Assembly (NCBI RefSeq): GCF_900130125.1 | Contig: NZ_FQXY01000011.1 | Coordinates: 682,001-746,000 of the forward strand | Direction of reading: 5' to 3' | DNA from: Bacteroides congonensis | Lineage (GTDB): Bacteria; Bacteroidota; Bacteroidia; Bacteroidales; Bacteroidaceae | Length of the DNA stretch: 64,000 bases | Notes under the pieces: model-generated | What the model saw: only the letters and a program-made list of their open reading frames with translations | What the model was told of the DNA's origin: nothing | The model's database searches: none | Made by a program: the position numbers and the translations under genes | Shown: in pieces, positions 36,131-43,247 of the stretch | Position numbering within the stretch: position 1 is the first letter of the stretch | How the letters are laid out: each line of letters begins with the position of its first letter

Positions 36131-36235
36131 AAGGCATTTAGATAACTTGGAAAATTCTCTGTGACATTTTTGTTTGTATTCTAAGTATTATACGGGGAAA
36201 AACAAAAATGTCGCAGAGCTTATTATCAATGCCTT
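36131..36235. repeat. 105-bp imperfect inverted repeat in intergenic region
   Basis: The ends are AAGGCATT and AATGCCTT (perfect 8 bp). Inside them 36157-36175 pairs with 36200-36218 over 19 bp with a single mismatch that would be a G-U pair in RNA. A second hairpin overlaps the right end (36233-36245 with 36255-36266, one bulged base). I see no target-site duplication. Together with the C-rich stem CCCCCTT/AAGGGGG near 36040-36062 and the hairpin at 36286-36313, this fills most of the 35930-36328 gap. It may be a MITE-like element, a recombination site or a structured RNA. Confidence 0.7.
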
Positions 36236-36285
36236 ATCTTTAAAAATAGCCTGATTTTAAGATAAGTTTGCAAAAATCAATAGGG

Positions 36286-36313
36286 AGTTTTTATCTTTTT
36301 CGGAATAAAAACT
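36286..36313 (-). terminator. Hairpin after the helicase-like gene, possible terminator
   Basis: AGTTTTTAT (36286-36294) pairs perfectly with ATAAAAACT (36305-36313), loop of 10 bases, 15 bp after the stop of the helicase-like gene. The minus strand then reads CCC before an AT-rich stretch, so the tail is not a classical T run. Confidence 0.4.
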
Positions 36314-36328
36314 GCATTTTTCTTTTAA

Positions 36329-38128
36329 TTATTTGAATTTCAGTATTTTGATTGTTCTGGTTTCATGATTTCTATAATTTTCCACCTCTGCATATTGTTC
36401 CAGTTCTTTAGTCGTGATACCTCGTCCGGTGTTCAGTCCCATTTTCTTATATACTTGCTTGAGCATACTTTTTACTTCCTGAACCGACAATTCAGTCCCT
36501 ATGGGGAAAGTTCGTTGGATACGGGTTTTCATCTGTCCCGACTTCTTGATGGATTGTTCGCTGCTGACATTTAATGCTGTACGCAACTTATTTTCATTAT
36601 AGTCGGATTCACGGATAAATTCACCACCAAACCGGCAAAAGCAATCGTATATATATCTGTCAGCAGTAGAAGTTATGAGATTTCCCAACATGCGTTGATA
36701 GCGTTTTTGTAGTTTCTTATCGGTAGTTCTGCTCATCTTTTCCATCTCTTCCAGTTTGCGGACGATAAGCTCCGCTCGCTTTTTCTTAGCCAGACGATGT
36801 TGGATAGCCATGCGCTCATTATCTGAAACCGGCATAAGGCGTTCTTCGTGTGAGAATTCAAAATAGCTGGTTTGCTGATAGGCATTACACAATAAATCAG
36901 CAGAGGTATATAGCCGTTTCACTTGTTCCTTCTCATAGAAGTTGGCTATCAGAAACGGGTCGGGTTTTCCGTTCTCGTCCAGATAAGGAAGATAGGAATT
37001 TTCTCCGATAGCTTCCTGCAATAATGTCCGTTCTCCTATATTCGATGTCCGTGCCAGTTGCACCTTCCATCCGTTGAAGACGGTGGATGCTCCCTGAATC
37101 CAGTGGTCAATTTCCGGTGCAGACATACATTCCAGTTCCGGGCGGATAGAAGCAATATGTGTCACACTGTTTACTCCGCCGCGGAAACGTCCGATGATTT
37201 GGATAGCTTCGGTAGCCGGGTCGATGACGGATTGTGCGGCACCGTATAAATCGCTGATGAAAATCACGTGCGGGGGATTCTTGCACACGATATCTACTGC
37301 CGAATAGAAACGTGAAGTGAAGAAGTTGTAACGTTCCAGTTCGGTAATCATCATTGATTTCTTGCGTCGGTTGCCTTTCCATAGTTTGTACTGTCCGTCC
37401 TCGCTGCAAAAAGTACAGGCGTTACTCAATTCGGGTATCAACCTGTAAAAGCTGTCTATCGAGTCGATGCTGTTGCAGAAGATACAGACTGTTCCTCGCT
37501 TCGCATCAATCACTTCCTGCAATGTTTCCAGTACATTATTCGTAGTGATAAGTTTCAGTTTTTGACGGTAAGCATAGTCTGGCTGAATCAATACCCGCAT
37601 AAAGCCATCGAAACGATTGTCCTTTTCGGGTATGATAGGAGTGGCGGAAATCAATGCCTTGTTTTGAAAACGGAAGAAATCGTTCATCGGTTCGCGGATG
37701 GAATCACGGTAATGCACGTCTTGCACTAACTTTTCACATTCATCAAACAAGATAAAGCATTCTGTGTACATATCTATCTCTACAGCTTGCATCGCTTCCT
37801 TGATTTTCGTGAAACCTTCGGGAGTGGTTAACAGCTTGTAATGTTTATCACGATTCTCTTCCAGAAAATCAGCCACTTTCCGGATAGTTACACCTTTATA
37901 TACAGCCAACGCATTCTTGTGTTTCTTCGCTTTCGACTCGATAACAGGCACATTAGGCTCGATAATGATAGATTTCCGCGGTGCTGTCAGTTCACAATGC
38001 GTAGCCCCCAGTCCGGGCAGTAACTTGTTGATGATGCAATTGGTCGGGATAAAGTCTTTACCGGCGCGTTTCAGTGCATCCGCGAAGTATTCACCTTTTC
38101 GGATGGAGTAAGTTCTGTCGTATTCCAT
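36329..38128 (-). CDS. SF2 helicase-like protein with atypical Walker A
   Basis: A 599-residue protein of a family I recognise only as helicase-like. Motif II is present as FILFDECEKL (Asp129-Glu130-Cys-Glu132), motif III as ISATP (161-164), and motif VI as QIIGRFRGG (310-318). At the position of Walker A there is PGLGATHCEL (38-47), where the usual GxGKT lysine is absent. The C-terminal third is basic with long helices (KKKRAELIVRKLEEMEKM). It is cotranscribed with the HU-like gene 6 bp upstream, from a strong promoter. Possible roles are DNA replication or remodelling for a mobile element. No integrase or relaxase is nearby. Confidence 0.6.
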   Translation of the reverse strand: MEYDRTYSIRKGEYFADALKRAGKDFIPTNCIINKLLPGLGATHCELTAPRKSIIIEPNVPVIESKAKKHKNALAVYKGVTIRKVADFLEENRDKHYKLLTTPEGFTKIKEAMQAVEIDMYTECFILFDECEKLVQDVHYRDSIREPMNDFFRFQNKALISATPIIPEKDNRFDGFMRVLIQPDYAYRQKLKLITTNNVLETLQEVIDAKRGTVCIFCNSIDSIDSFYRLIPELSNACTFCSEDGQYKLWKGNRRKKSMMITELERYNFFTSRFYSAVDIVCKNPPHVIFISDLYGAAQSVIDPATEAIQIIGRFRGGVNSVTHIASIRPELECMSAPEIDHWIQGASTVFNGWKVQLARTSNIGERTLLQEAIGENSYLPYLDENGKPDPFLIANFYEKEQVKRLYTSADLLCNAYQQTSYFEFSHEERLMPVSDNERMAIQHRLAKKKRAELIVRKLEEMEKMSRTTDKKLQKRYQRMLGNLITSTADRYIYDCFCRFGGEFIRESDYNENKLRTALNVSSEQSIKKSGQMKTRIQRTFPIGTELSVQEVKSMLKQVYKKMGLNTGRGITTKELEQYAEVENYRNHETRTIKILKFK

Positions 38129-38134
38129 GTCGTT

Positions 38135-38548
38135 CTAGTACTTTCGTTTGTTATGTCTTTCAGGGTTATACTTCTCAAATCCTGCCGCGGCTATCCGTTT
38201 CTTCAAGTGCTTTTCAGCCTTGAACACAACGTTCTTCACCTCTATGGATTCCGCCCGATGGTTTTCACCGGGTTCCTTGTCTTCGCAGAAACTGCCGTTA
38301 AGGGAGAAACTGCCGAAATCATCCAAATTGAGAATATTGCCATTTTTCAGAATAGCCTCTATGCCTTCCAATACCATGCTGAGATTTTTGTATGCATCTC
38401 CTTTGGAAATGTTGTTCTTGAAAGCCAGATATTCTACAAAGGCTTTGGTATTCAGCGTATCCCATGATAATAGCTGCACCCGTACATTTGTTTCTTTGTC
38501 ACCACTGAAAGTATCCGCAAAGCGGGTTGTCTTGTAAAGTATGCTCAT
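38135..38548 (-). CDS. HU-like DNA-binding protein (HU-HIG type)
   Basis: The start giving MSILYKTTRF is chosen because upstream sequence is the structured leader. The 137-residue product matches the Bacteroidota HU-like group, longer than ordinary HU (about 90): a dimerisation helix region (TKAFVEYLAFKNNISKGDAYKNL), shown here as AFVEYLAFKNNISKGDAY, then the strand NLDDFGSFSL and a basic tail (KKRIAAAGFEKYNPERHNKR). It should bend or coat DNA, perhaps for the element encoding the helicase-like partner directly downstream. Confidence 0.75.
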   Translation of the reverse strand: MSILYKTTRFADTFSGDKETNVRVQLLSWDTLNTKAFVEYLAFKNNISKGDAYKNLSMVLEGIEAILKNGNILNLDDFGSFSLNGSFCEDKEPGENHRAESIEVKNVVFKAEKHLKKRIAAAGFEKYNPERHNKRKY

Positions 38549-38605
38549 AATAATTCCTTTTAGATTATCACTATTTGTTTGCAGTTGGGCATTCACCGGA
38601 ATGGA

Positions 38606-38671
38606 CAAGTGTAACTAGACTGTTACACAAGTGTATCCGAACGGTTGCCCAAGTGCAACAGATTAATTCAA
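38606..38671. repeat. Three 22-bp-spaced direct repeats upstream of the HU-like gene
   Basis: CAAGTGTA at 38606, CAAGTGTA at 38628 and CAAGTGCA at 38650 are exactly 22 bp apart, two DNA helical turns. The second and third are preceded by GTT(A/G)C(A/C). The first and second also form an inverted repeat, GTGTAAC and GTTACAC around TAGACT (38609-38628). The array lies within the transcribed leader of the HU-like/helicase-like operon. It resembles iterons or a cooperative operator. The remainder of the 38549-38907 gap holds two promoters, listed separately. Confidence 0.65.
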
Positions 38672-38777
38672 GCGGATGAAATTGCTAAAGGATAAGGGGG
38701 AATTATTAATTGATGCAGTCGAAGTGATTAATTCTTCCTTATGAATTGGTAAAAACATCTTGTCGTTTATAATATTG

Positions 38778-38808
38778 CAAAGGTAGAAAAAAGATATTGT
38801 GCGGCAAA
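38778..38808 (-). promoter_or_regulatory. Canonical promoter of the HU-like/helicase-like operon
   Basis: Minus strand TTTG (forward 38805-38808), 19-base spacer, TACCTTTG (forward 38778-38785): a perfect match in both boxes. The leader to the HU-like ATG would be about 220 nt and contains the 22-bp repeats. Confidence 0.75.
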
Positions 38809-38844
38809 GGAAAGAGAGTTTTTCTGAAAAAAAATAGTAAAAAG

Positions 38845-38876
38845 TTTGATTATATGTAAAGAAGTACGTTACTTTG
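38845..38876 (+). promoter_or_regulatory. Promoter of the small lipoprotein gene
   Basis: TTTG (38845-38848), 20-base spacer, TTACTTTG (38869-38876), one mismatch from consensus. It points right toward the 43-codon lipoprotein ATG about 30 bases on, and is divergent from the HU-like operon promoter 37 bp away. Confidence 0.55.
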
Positions 38877-38907
38877 CAATATCATTCACAGATTAAAAAC
38901 AGACAAT

Positions 38908-39039
38908 ATGAAGACAGTTTTATTTTTCTTACTAGTATTATCATTTTTATATGGATGCAATAGTATCAATGAAGATAACAGTAAACCATCTCTGAATGTC
39001 TCCACTATCATATTGAAAATAAATTTTTCTCATTGTTAA
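38908..39039 (+). CDS. Small lipoprotein, 43 residues
   Basis: A short frame MKTVLFFLLVLSFLYGC followed by 26 residues (NSINEDNSKPSLNV...) to a stop. The hydrophobic signal and the LYGC lipobox make a credible type II signal peptide, and a promoter lies about 30 bases upstream. The mature part is only some 27 residues, so it may be a true small lipoprotein or the 5' stub of a truncated larger one. No family recognised. Confidence 0.45.
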   Translation: MKTVLFFLLVLSFLYGCNSINEDNSKPSLNVSTIILKINFSHC

Positions 39040-39153
39040 CAATCTCTTTGTTTATTGTCTAATGTATATATAACAAAATGCGATAATCTTATTTCTTTTT
39101 GAGATTTTGCTACTAAAGCACAAACGATATAGTAAACTAAATATTTATATAAG

Positions 39154-39543
39154 ATGAAAAAGAATTTATATTTTGTGTTAATTCTGTTATTTACAATCCT
39201 ATTGGGTTTGGGTGGTTGCTCTTCTTCTGATGATGACTGGATTGATTTAAACTCTGAAGAAATAATAGGAACATGGTCTACAGGTACGGAAAGTGTTCAT
39301 AAATACCTGAAATTCGAGAATGATGGAACTGGATATTACGCACTTCTCAACGGAGCTGATTTTGCAACCAATTATTTATTTACCTATAAAATATCAGCTA
39401 ACAATATTAATATTGTAATCACTTATTCTGATGGTGGAAACAAACTTAACGGGCAGGAAAGGGTATGGGAATGTTTATTCTCAAAAGATGTCCTGAAAAT
39501 AACCAATGGTCAGGAAAGTGGAACTTATAAGAGAATAGAATGA
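39154..39543 (+). CDS. Small lipoprotein, lipocalin-like fold possible
   Basis: A 129-residue lipoprotein (lipobox LGLGGC, Cys22) with an acidic start (SSSDDDWIDL) and a short beta-rich domain opening EIIGTWSTG and closing KITNGQESGTYKRIE. This pattern recalls the lipocalin-like small lipoproteins widespread in Bacteroides. No function is assigned. It is the first intact gene of an AT-rich run of small secreted proteins, with a base composition lower in GC than the flanking housekeeping genes. Confidence 0.7.
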   Translation: MKKNLYFVLILLFTILLGLGGCSSSDDDWIDLNSEEIIGTWSTGTESVHKYLKFENDGTGYYALLNGADFATNYLFTYKISANNINIVITYSDGGNKLNGQERVWECLFSKDVLKITNGQESGTYKRIE

Positions 39544-39595
39544 TTTTTCTATATAAGTTAATTTATTATTTAATGAATTTCTAAATATTAAAGGT

Positions 39596-40028
39596 ATGAT
39601 TATGAATAAAATTTTTCTTTTTCTTTTGACTGTTTTGCCTATTAGTTTATGTGTGCAGAGTTCTTGAAGATAAAGATAATGGAGTAATACAAGTTAAAAC
39701 GGAAAAAGAATTTTCCATTAGCGTGGGGATGGGACTGAAATGTATATATAAGTATGAGTATTTGACAAAGTTTAGGTTTAAAGATAACAAATATAAAATA
39801 GAAATATACGATATTAATTGTGTTTCAGCCGAACAAACTGGTGCTGGTAAGGTGTATAGCGTGCCTTTAATTCCATATTTTACAGGAGATAATGTTCCTG
39901 ATACTAAAAAAATGGGGCGTGGAATTTCTAAGAAAAAGGCGATTGAAATGATGGATGAATTGCGGGCTGAGTTCAATACAATATTAACTCAATATAATAA
40001 GTTTATTTCAATAGAAGATGATTTTTGA
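39596..40028 (+). pseudogene. Broken DUF4468-type secreted protein gene
   Basis: An ATG-started frame encodes a good signal peptide (MNKIFLFLLTVLPISLCVQS) but stops after 23 codons. In another frame, from 39651, the sequence RVLEDKDNGVIQVKTEKEFS and onward to the stop at 40028 matches the second half of a DUF4468 domain (YKIEIYDINC; KKAIEMMDELRAEFN). The N-terminal half of the domain is absent. So an internal deletion with a frame change, or a sequencing error combined with a deletion, has disabled the gene. Confidence 0.6.
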
Positions 40029-40088
40029 TTAAAGGGCTGGAAAAGTGCTATTTGAGGTATCTATAGACAATAATATCAATATATAGTT

Positions 40089-40664
40089 ATGAAAAAGATA
40101 TTTATTCTGTTTTTTGTTCTATTTATAGCGAATAATATTTATTCTCAGGATTCTCATATTGAATTTAAGGGAATAACTTTAGAAGGGAGTTTGTCTTCTT
40201 TTGTGGAGAAAATGGAGAAAAATGGTTTTTCTCTAAAAAAATATCCAAGAGATCATGTAGCTTTAATGAAAGGCTTGTTTACAGGCAAATGGGTAGAAGT
40301 ATTAATCCTCTCTTCTCCTAAAACGAAGACTGTATGGAAGGTTAGTGTGTACTATTCAGAACAGGAATCATGGACGTCTTTGAAAAGTGATTATAATGAG
40401 ATGGTGGAACTTTTTAAAAAGAAGTATGGAGAGCCTAAAGATCATTTTGAGTTTTTCTCTTCACCATATTATGAAGGTGATGGATATGAATTGCAAGCTT
40501 TACGTAAAGAAAAATGTAATTATATAAGCTTTTGGACACTTGACAAAGGAGGGATTATAGTACATATTAATCAGTATGGACAGATTCAGATTAGATATGA
40601 AGATAAAATAAATGTGAAGATAAAGGAGAAAGAAGATGATGAAAATTCTTTGAATGATATTTAA
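40089..40664 (+). CDS. Secreted protein of unknown function
   Basis: A 191-residue product with a signal peptide (MKKIFILFFVLFIANNIYSQ) and a single mixed alpha/beta domain: FKGITLEGSLSSFVEKMEKN, WKVSVYYSEQ, and a helix LKSDYNEMVELFKKKYGEP. The pattern is that of short periplasmic proteins found in many Bacteroides accessory regions; I recognise no named family. The C-terminus is acidic-basic mixed and probably disordered. Confidence 0.65.
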   Translation: MKKIFILFFVLFIANNIYSQDSHIEFKGITLEGSLSSFVEKMEKNGFSLKKYPRDHVALMKGLFTGKWVEVLILSSPKTKTVWKVSVYYSEQESWTSLKSDYNEMVELFKKKYGEPKDHFEFFSSPYYEGDGYELQALRKEKCNYISFWTLDKGGIIVHINQYGQIQIRYEDKINVKIKEKEDDENSLNDI

Positions 40665-40707
40665 TTTACTGTCTTTTATTTCCTGTAGTAGGTATGGTAA
40701 TGTATGC

Positions 40708-40741
40708 GGGAGAGGGATTATCTGTAATGTCGGATACTCCC
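40708..40741 (+). terminator. Weak hairpin terminator
   Basis: GGGAG (40708-40712) pairs with CTCCC (40737-40741), with an inner ATTA/TAAT pairing, then TTTTCTTTTT. It follows the secreted-protein gene by about 45 bp. Confidence 0.45.
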
Positions 40742-40816
40742 TTTTCTTTTTATAACAGGATTTCCTTAATAACTCTTTTTAGTACCCCAATCCCCTTGCT
40801 TTTCGATATTCTTTTT

Positions 40817-40824
40817 TATATTTG
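40817..40824 (+). promoter_or_regulatory. -7 box of the DUF5686 gene, near-leaderless
   Basis: TATATTTG is an exact -7 box, with CTTG 18 bases upstream. The ATG at 40834 lies only 9 bases beyond the box, so the transcript would start at or within a few bases of the start codon. Confidence 0.5.
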
Positions 40825-40833
40825 CCTACGTTA

Positions 40834-43041
40834 ATGAAGGAGATACGACGATTGAGAGATAAAATACTGATAGGATGCATACTATGTCTGTTCTCTTTTT
40901 CTTTAAAGGGAGCAGCCAGTAACTATATAATGAATCCTTATACGCATAAAAGTATTTCTGCCGATTCCATCATTGAACGTGTCATGACCTTCGCGCCTTT
41001 ATATGAAACGATAGTCAGTGATTATCGTGCCAACCTGTATATAAAGGGTAAAATGGATATTCAGAAAAAGAACTTTATCCTTCGTTATGTACCTTCCATG
41101 TTCCGTTTGCAAAAGGGGGTGCGCGAGTATCTGCTCGAAACTTACAGTGACCTTCATTATACCGCTCCCAATATCTATGACCAAAAAGTAAAAGCATCGC
41201 AAGGAACTGTAAGGGGAAACCGGGGACTGCCGGGTTTGCTCGAATACTTTAATGTGAACATTTACTCCTCTTCCCTGCTGAATGACGAACGGTTGCTGTC
41301 ACCACTAGCCAAGAACGGGCAGAAATACTATAAATACCGGATAGACAGTGTGATGGGAGATCCGAATAATCTTGATTATCGGGTACGTTTTATTCCACGG
41401 ACAAAGAGTGACCAACTTGTAGGCGGATATATGATTGTCAGCAGTAATGTCTGGAGTGTCCGTGAAATACGTTTTTCGGGACGGTCGGAACTGATAACTT
41501 TCACCTGCTGGATTAAGATGGGAGACGTAGGCAAGAAAAATGAATTTCTGCCTGTACGTTATGATGTGGAAGCTCTTTTTAAATTTCTCGGAAATAAGGT
41601 TGATGGCAACTATACTGCTTCTTTGGATTATAAATCCATTGAACTGAAAGAAAAGAAAGTGCGTAAGAAAGAGAAGACGAATTATAATCTCTCGGAATCT
41701 TTCTCTTTGCAATGCGACACGAATGCCTATAAAACAGATGCTTCAACCTTCGCCATCATGCGCCCTATCCCTTTGAATGAAAGTGAGAAGAAATTGTACC
41801 ATGATTATCGGCTGAGACGTGATACGGCTACTATACAGAAGCCATCCAAGAGCCAGGCTTTTTGGGGAACAATGGGCGACCTGATGGTGGAAGATTATAA
41901 GTTCAATCTTTCTAATATCGGAAGTGTCCGTTTCTCTCCGTTCATCAATCCGCTTCTGTTCAGTTATAGTGGAAGCAACGGTTTGTCTTATCGGCAGGAT
42001 TTTCGTTACAACCGTCTTTTTAGGGGGGACAAACTGCTTCGCGTTGTACCTAAACTCGGATATAATTTCACTCGTAAGGAATTCTACTGGTCATTGAATG
42101 CCGATTTTGAGTATTGGCCGCAGAAGCGTGGATTCTTCCGTCTGAATGTGGGTAACGGTAACCGCATTTATAGCAGTAAGGTGTTGGATGAGTTGAAAGC
42201 CATGCCGGACAGCATCTTCAATTTCGATTTGATTCATCTTGATTATTTCAAAGACTTGTATTTTAATTTTCGCCATACCGTAGAGGTAGTCAATGGTTTG
42301 GATATAAGTCTGGGTTTCTCCGCCCATAAGAGAACGGCCGTAGAGCCTTCCCGCTTCGTGATAACCGGTGACTATCCGATGCCACCCCCTGAATTTATGG
42401 AGAAATTCAAGAATACCTATATCAGTTTCGCTCCCCGTATCCGGGTGGAATGGACGCCGGGACTTTACTATTATATGAATGGAAAACGAAAAATAAATCT
42501 CCGTTCCTTATATCCTACTTTCTCGGTCGATTACGAGCGAGGCATCAAAGGAGTATTCAAAAGCACAGGCGAATATGAAAGGATAGAGTTCGACCTTCAA
42601 CATCAAATCCGGTTGGGACTGATGCGCAATATCTATTATCGTTTTGGATTTGGCGCGTTCACCAATCAGGATGAATTGTATTTCGTGGATTTCGCCAACT
42701 TCTCCCGTCGCAATCTTCCTGTGGGGTGGAACGATGAAATCGGCGGAGTGTTTCAAGTGCTCGACGGACGTTGGTATAACTCTTCCCGCCGTTATGTACG
42801 CGGGCATTTCACTTATGAGGCGCCATTTCTGATATTAAAGCATCTGATGAAATATACACGTTATGTACAGAATGAACGTATTTACGTAAGCGCCCTCTGC
42901 ATGCCCCATCTTCAACCTTACATGGAAGTAGGGTATGGCATCGGCACACATATTTTTGATGTCGGAGTTTTTGTGAGCAGTGAGAATTGGAATTTCGGCG
43001 GAATAGGCTGCAAATTTACATTTGAGTTGTTCAACCGATAG
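40834..43041 (+). CDS. DUF5686 family outer-membrane protein
   Basis: I start at the ATG giving MKEIRRLRDKIL, which follows a TTG that could add four residues. The 735-residue protein has a signal-like hydrophobic segment, an N-terminal region with SADSIIERVM and the DUF5686 domain, and a long beta-barrel-like C-terminal half (alternating strands such as YRFGFGAFTNQDELYFVDF) ending FTFELFNR with a terminal aromatic. Members often carry a carboxypeptidase-D-like domain at the front; this one does not. Likely an outer-membrane barrel of unknown role. The retron promoter starts 14 bp after its stop. Confidence 0.8.
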   Translation: MKEIRRLRDKILIGCILCLFSFSLKGAASNYIMNPYTHKSISADSIIERVMTFAPLYETIVSDYRANLYIKGKMDIQKKNFILRYVPSMFRLQKGVREYLLETYSDLHYTAPNIYDQKVKASQGTVRGNRGLPGLLEYFNVNIYSSSLLNDERLLSPLAKNGQKYYKYRIDSVMGDPNNLDYRVRFIPRTKSDQLVGGYMIVSSNVWSVREIRFSGRSELITFTCWIKMGDVGKKNEFLPVRYDVEALFKFLGNKVDGNYTASLDYKSIELKEKKVRKKEKTNYNLSESFSLQCDTNAYKTDASTFAIMRPIPLNESEKKLYHDYRLRRDTATIQKPSKSQAFWGTMGDLMVEDYKFNLSNIGSVRFSPFINPLLFSYSGSNGLSYRQDFRYNRLFRGDKLLRVVPKLGYNFTRKEFYWSLNADFEYWPQKRGFFRLNVGNGNRIYSSKVLDELKAMPDSIFNFDLIHLDYFKDLYFNFRHTVEVVNGLDISLGFSAHKRTAVEPSRFVITGDYPMPPPEFMEKFKNTYISFAPRIRVEWTPGLYYYMNGKRKINLRSLYPTFSVDYERGIKGVFKSTGEYERIEFDLQHQIRLGLMRNIYYRFGFGAFTNQDELYFVDFANFSRRNLPVGWNDEIGGVFQVLDGRWYNSSRRYVRGHFTYEAPFLILKHLMKYTRYVQNERIYVSALCMPHLQPYMEVGYGIGTHIFDVGVFVSSENWNFGGIGCKFTFELFNR

Positions 43042-43055
43042 TTTTTGACATTCTT

Positions 43056-43087
43056 TTTGCATAAATCGAAAGAATTTTCTATCTTTG
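43056..43087 (+). promoter_or_regulatory. Canonical promoter of the retron RNA
   Basis: TTTG (43056-43059), 20-base spacer, TATCTTTG (43080-43087): both boxes exact. The predicted start of transcription falls about 4-8 bases further, at the a1 repeat, so the transcript begins with the retron RNA and continues into the reverse transcriptase gene. Confidence 0.8.
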
Positions 43088-43090
43088 TAT

Positions 43091-43221
43091 AGAAGAGGAT
43101 GAGGGCAAAATTTAGCACAAAAGAGGTGTAGTCGCCTCATAAGCACAGGTATTTTCCTAGAAAATAAATTCTTAGGTATAAATACCTTAAATTTATTTTA
43201 GTAAATAACTCATCCTCTTCT
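43091..43221 (+). ncRNA. Retron msr-msd RNA
   Basis: The region has the full retron layout. The a1 repeat AGAAGAGGATGAG (43091-43103) and a2 repeat CTCATCCTCTTCT (43209-43221) are a perfect 13-bp inverted pair. After a1 comes TTTAGCAC; its G at 43115, in the TTAGC context also seen around the branching G of Ec86, is the likely 2'-5' priming guanosine. An msr hairpin follows (GAGGTG, loop TAGT, CGCCTC, 43123-43138, one G-U). The msd part folds as a long stem: AAAATAAATT (43161-43170) with AATTTATTTT (43190-43199), capped by AGGT/ACCT; an alternative stem joins 43147-43154 to 43180-43187. The reverse transcriptase ATG is 26 bases after a2. Fold and branch G are by eye. Confidence 0.88.
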
Positions 43222-43247
43222 CTCTTTCTTTATATACATGATACAAA

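Noticed and set aside
36329..38548. Complete integrated mobile element
   Set aside because: No integrase, transposase, relaxase or attachment-site duplication was found, so only remnants or a domesticated pair can be claimed.
38606..38671. CRISPR array
   Set aside because: Repeat core is only 8 bp with a 22-bp period and three copies; no Cas genes in the window.
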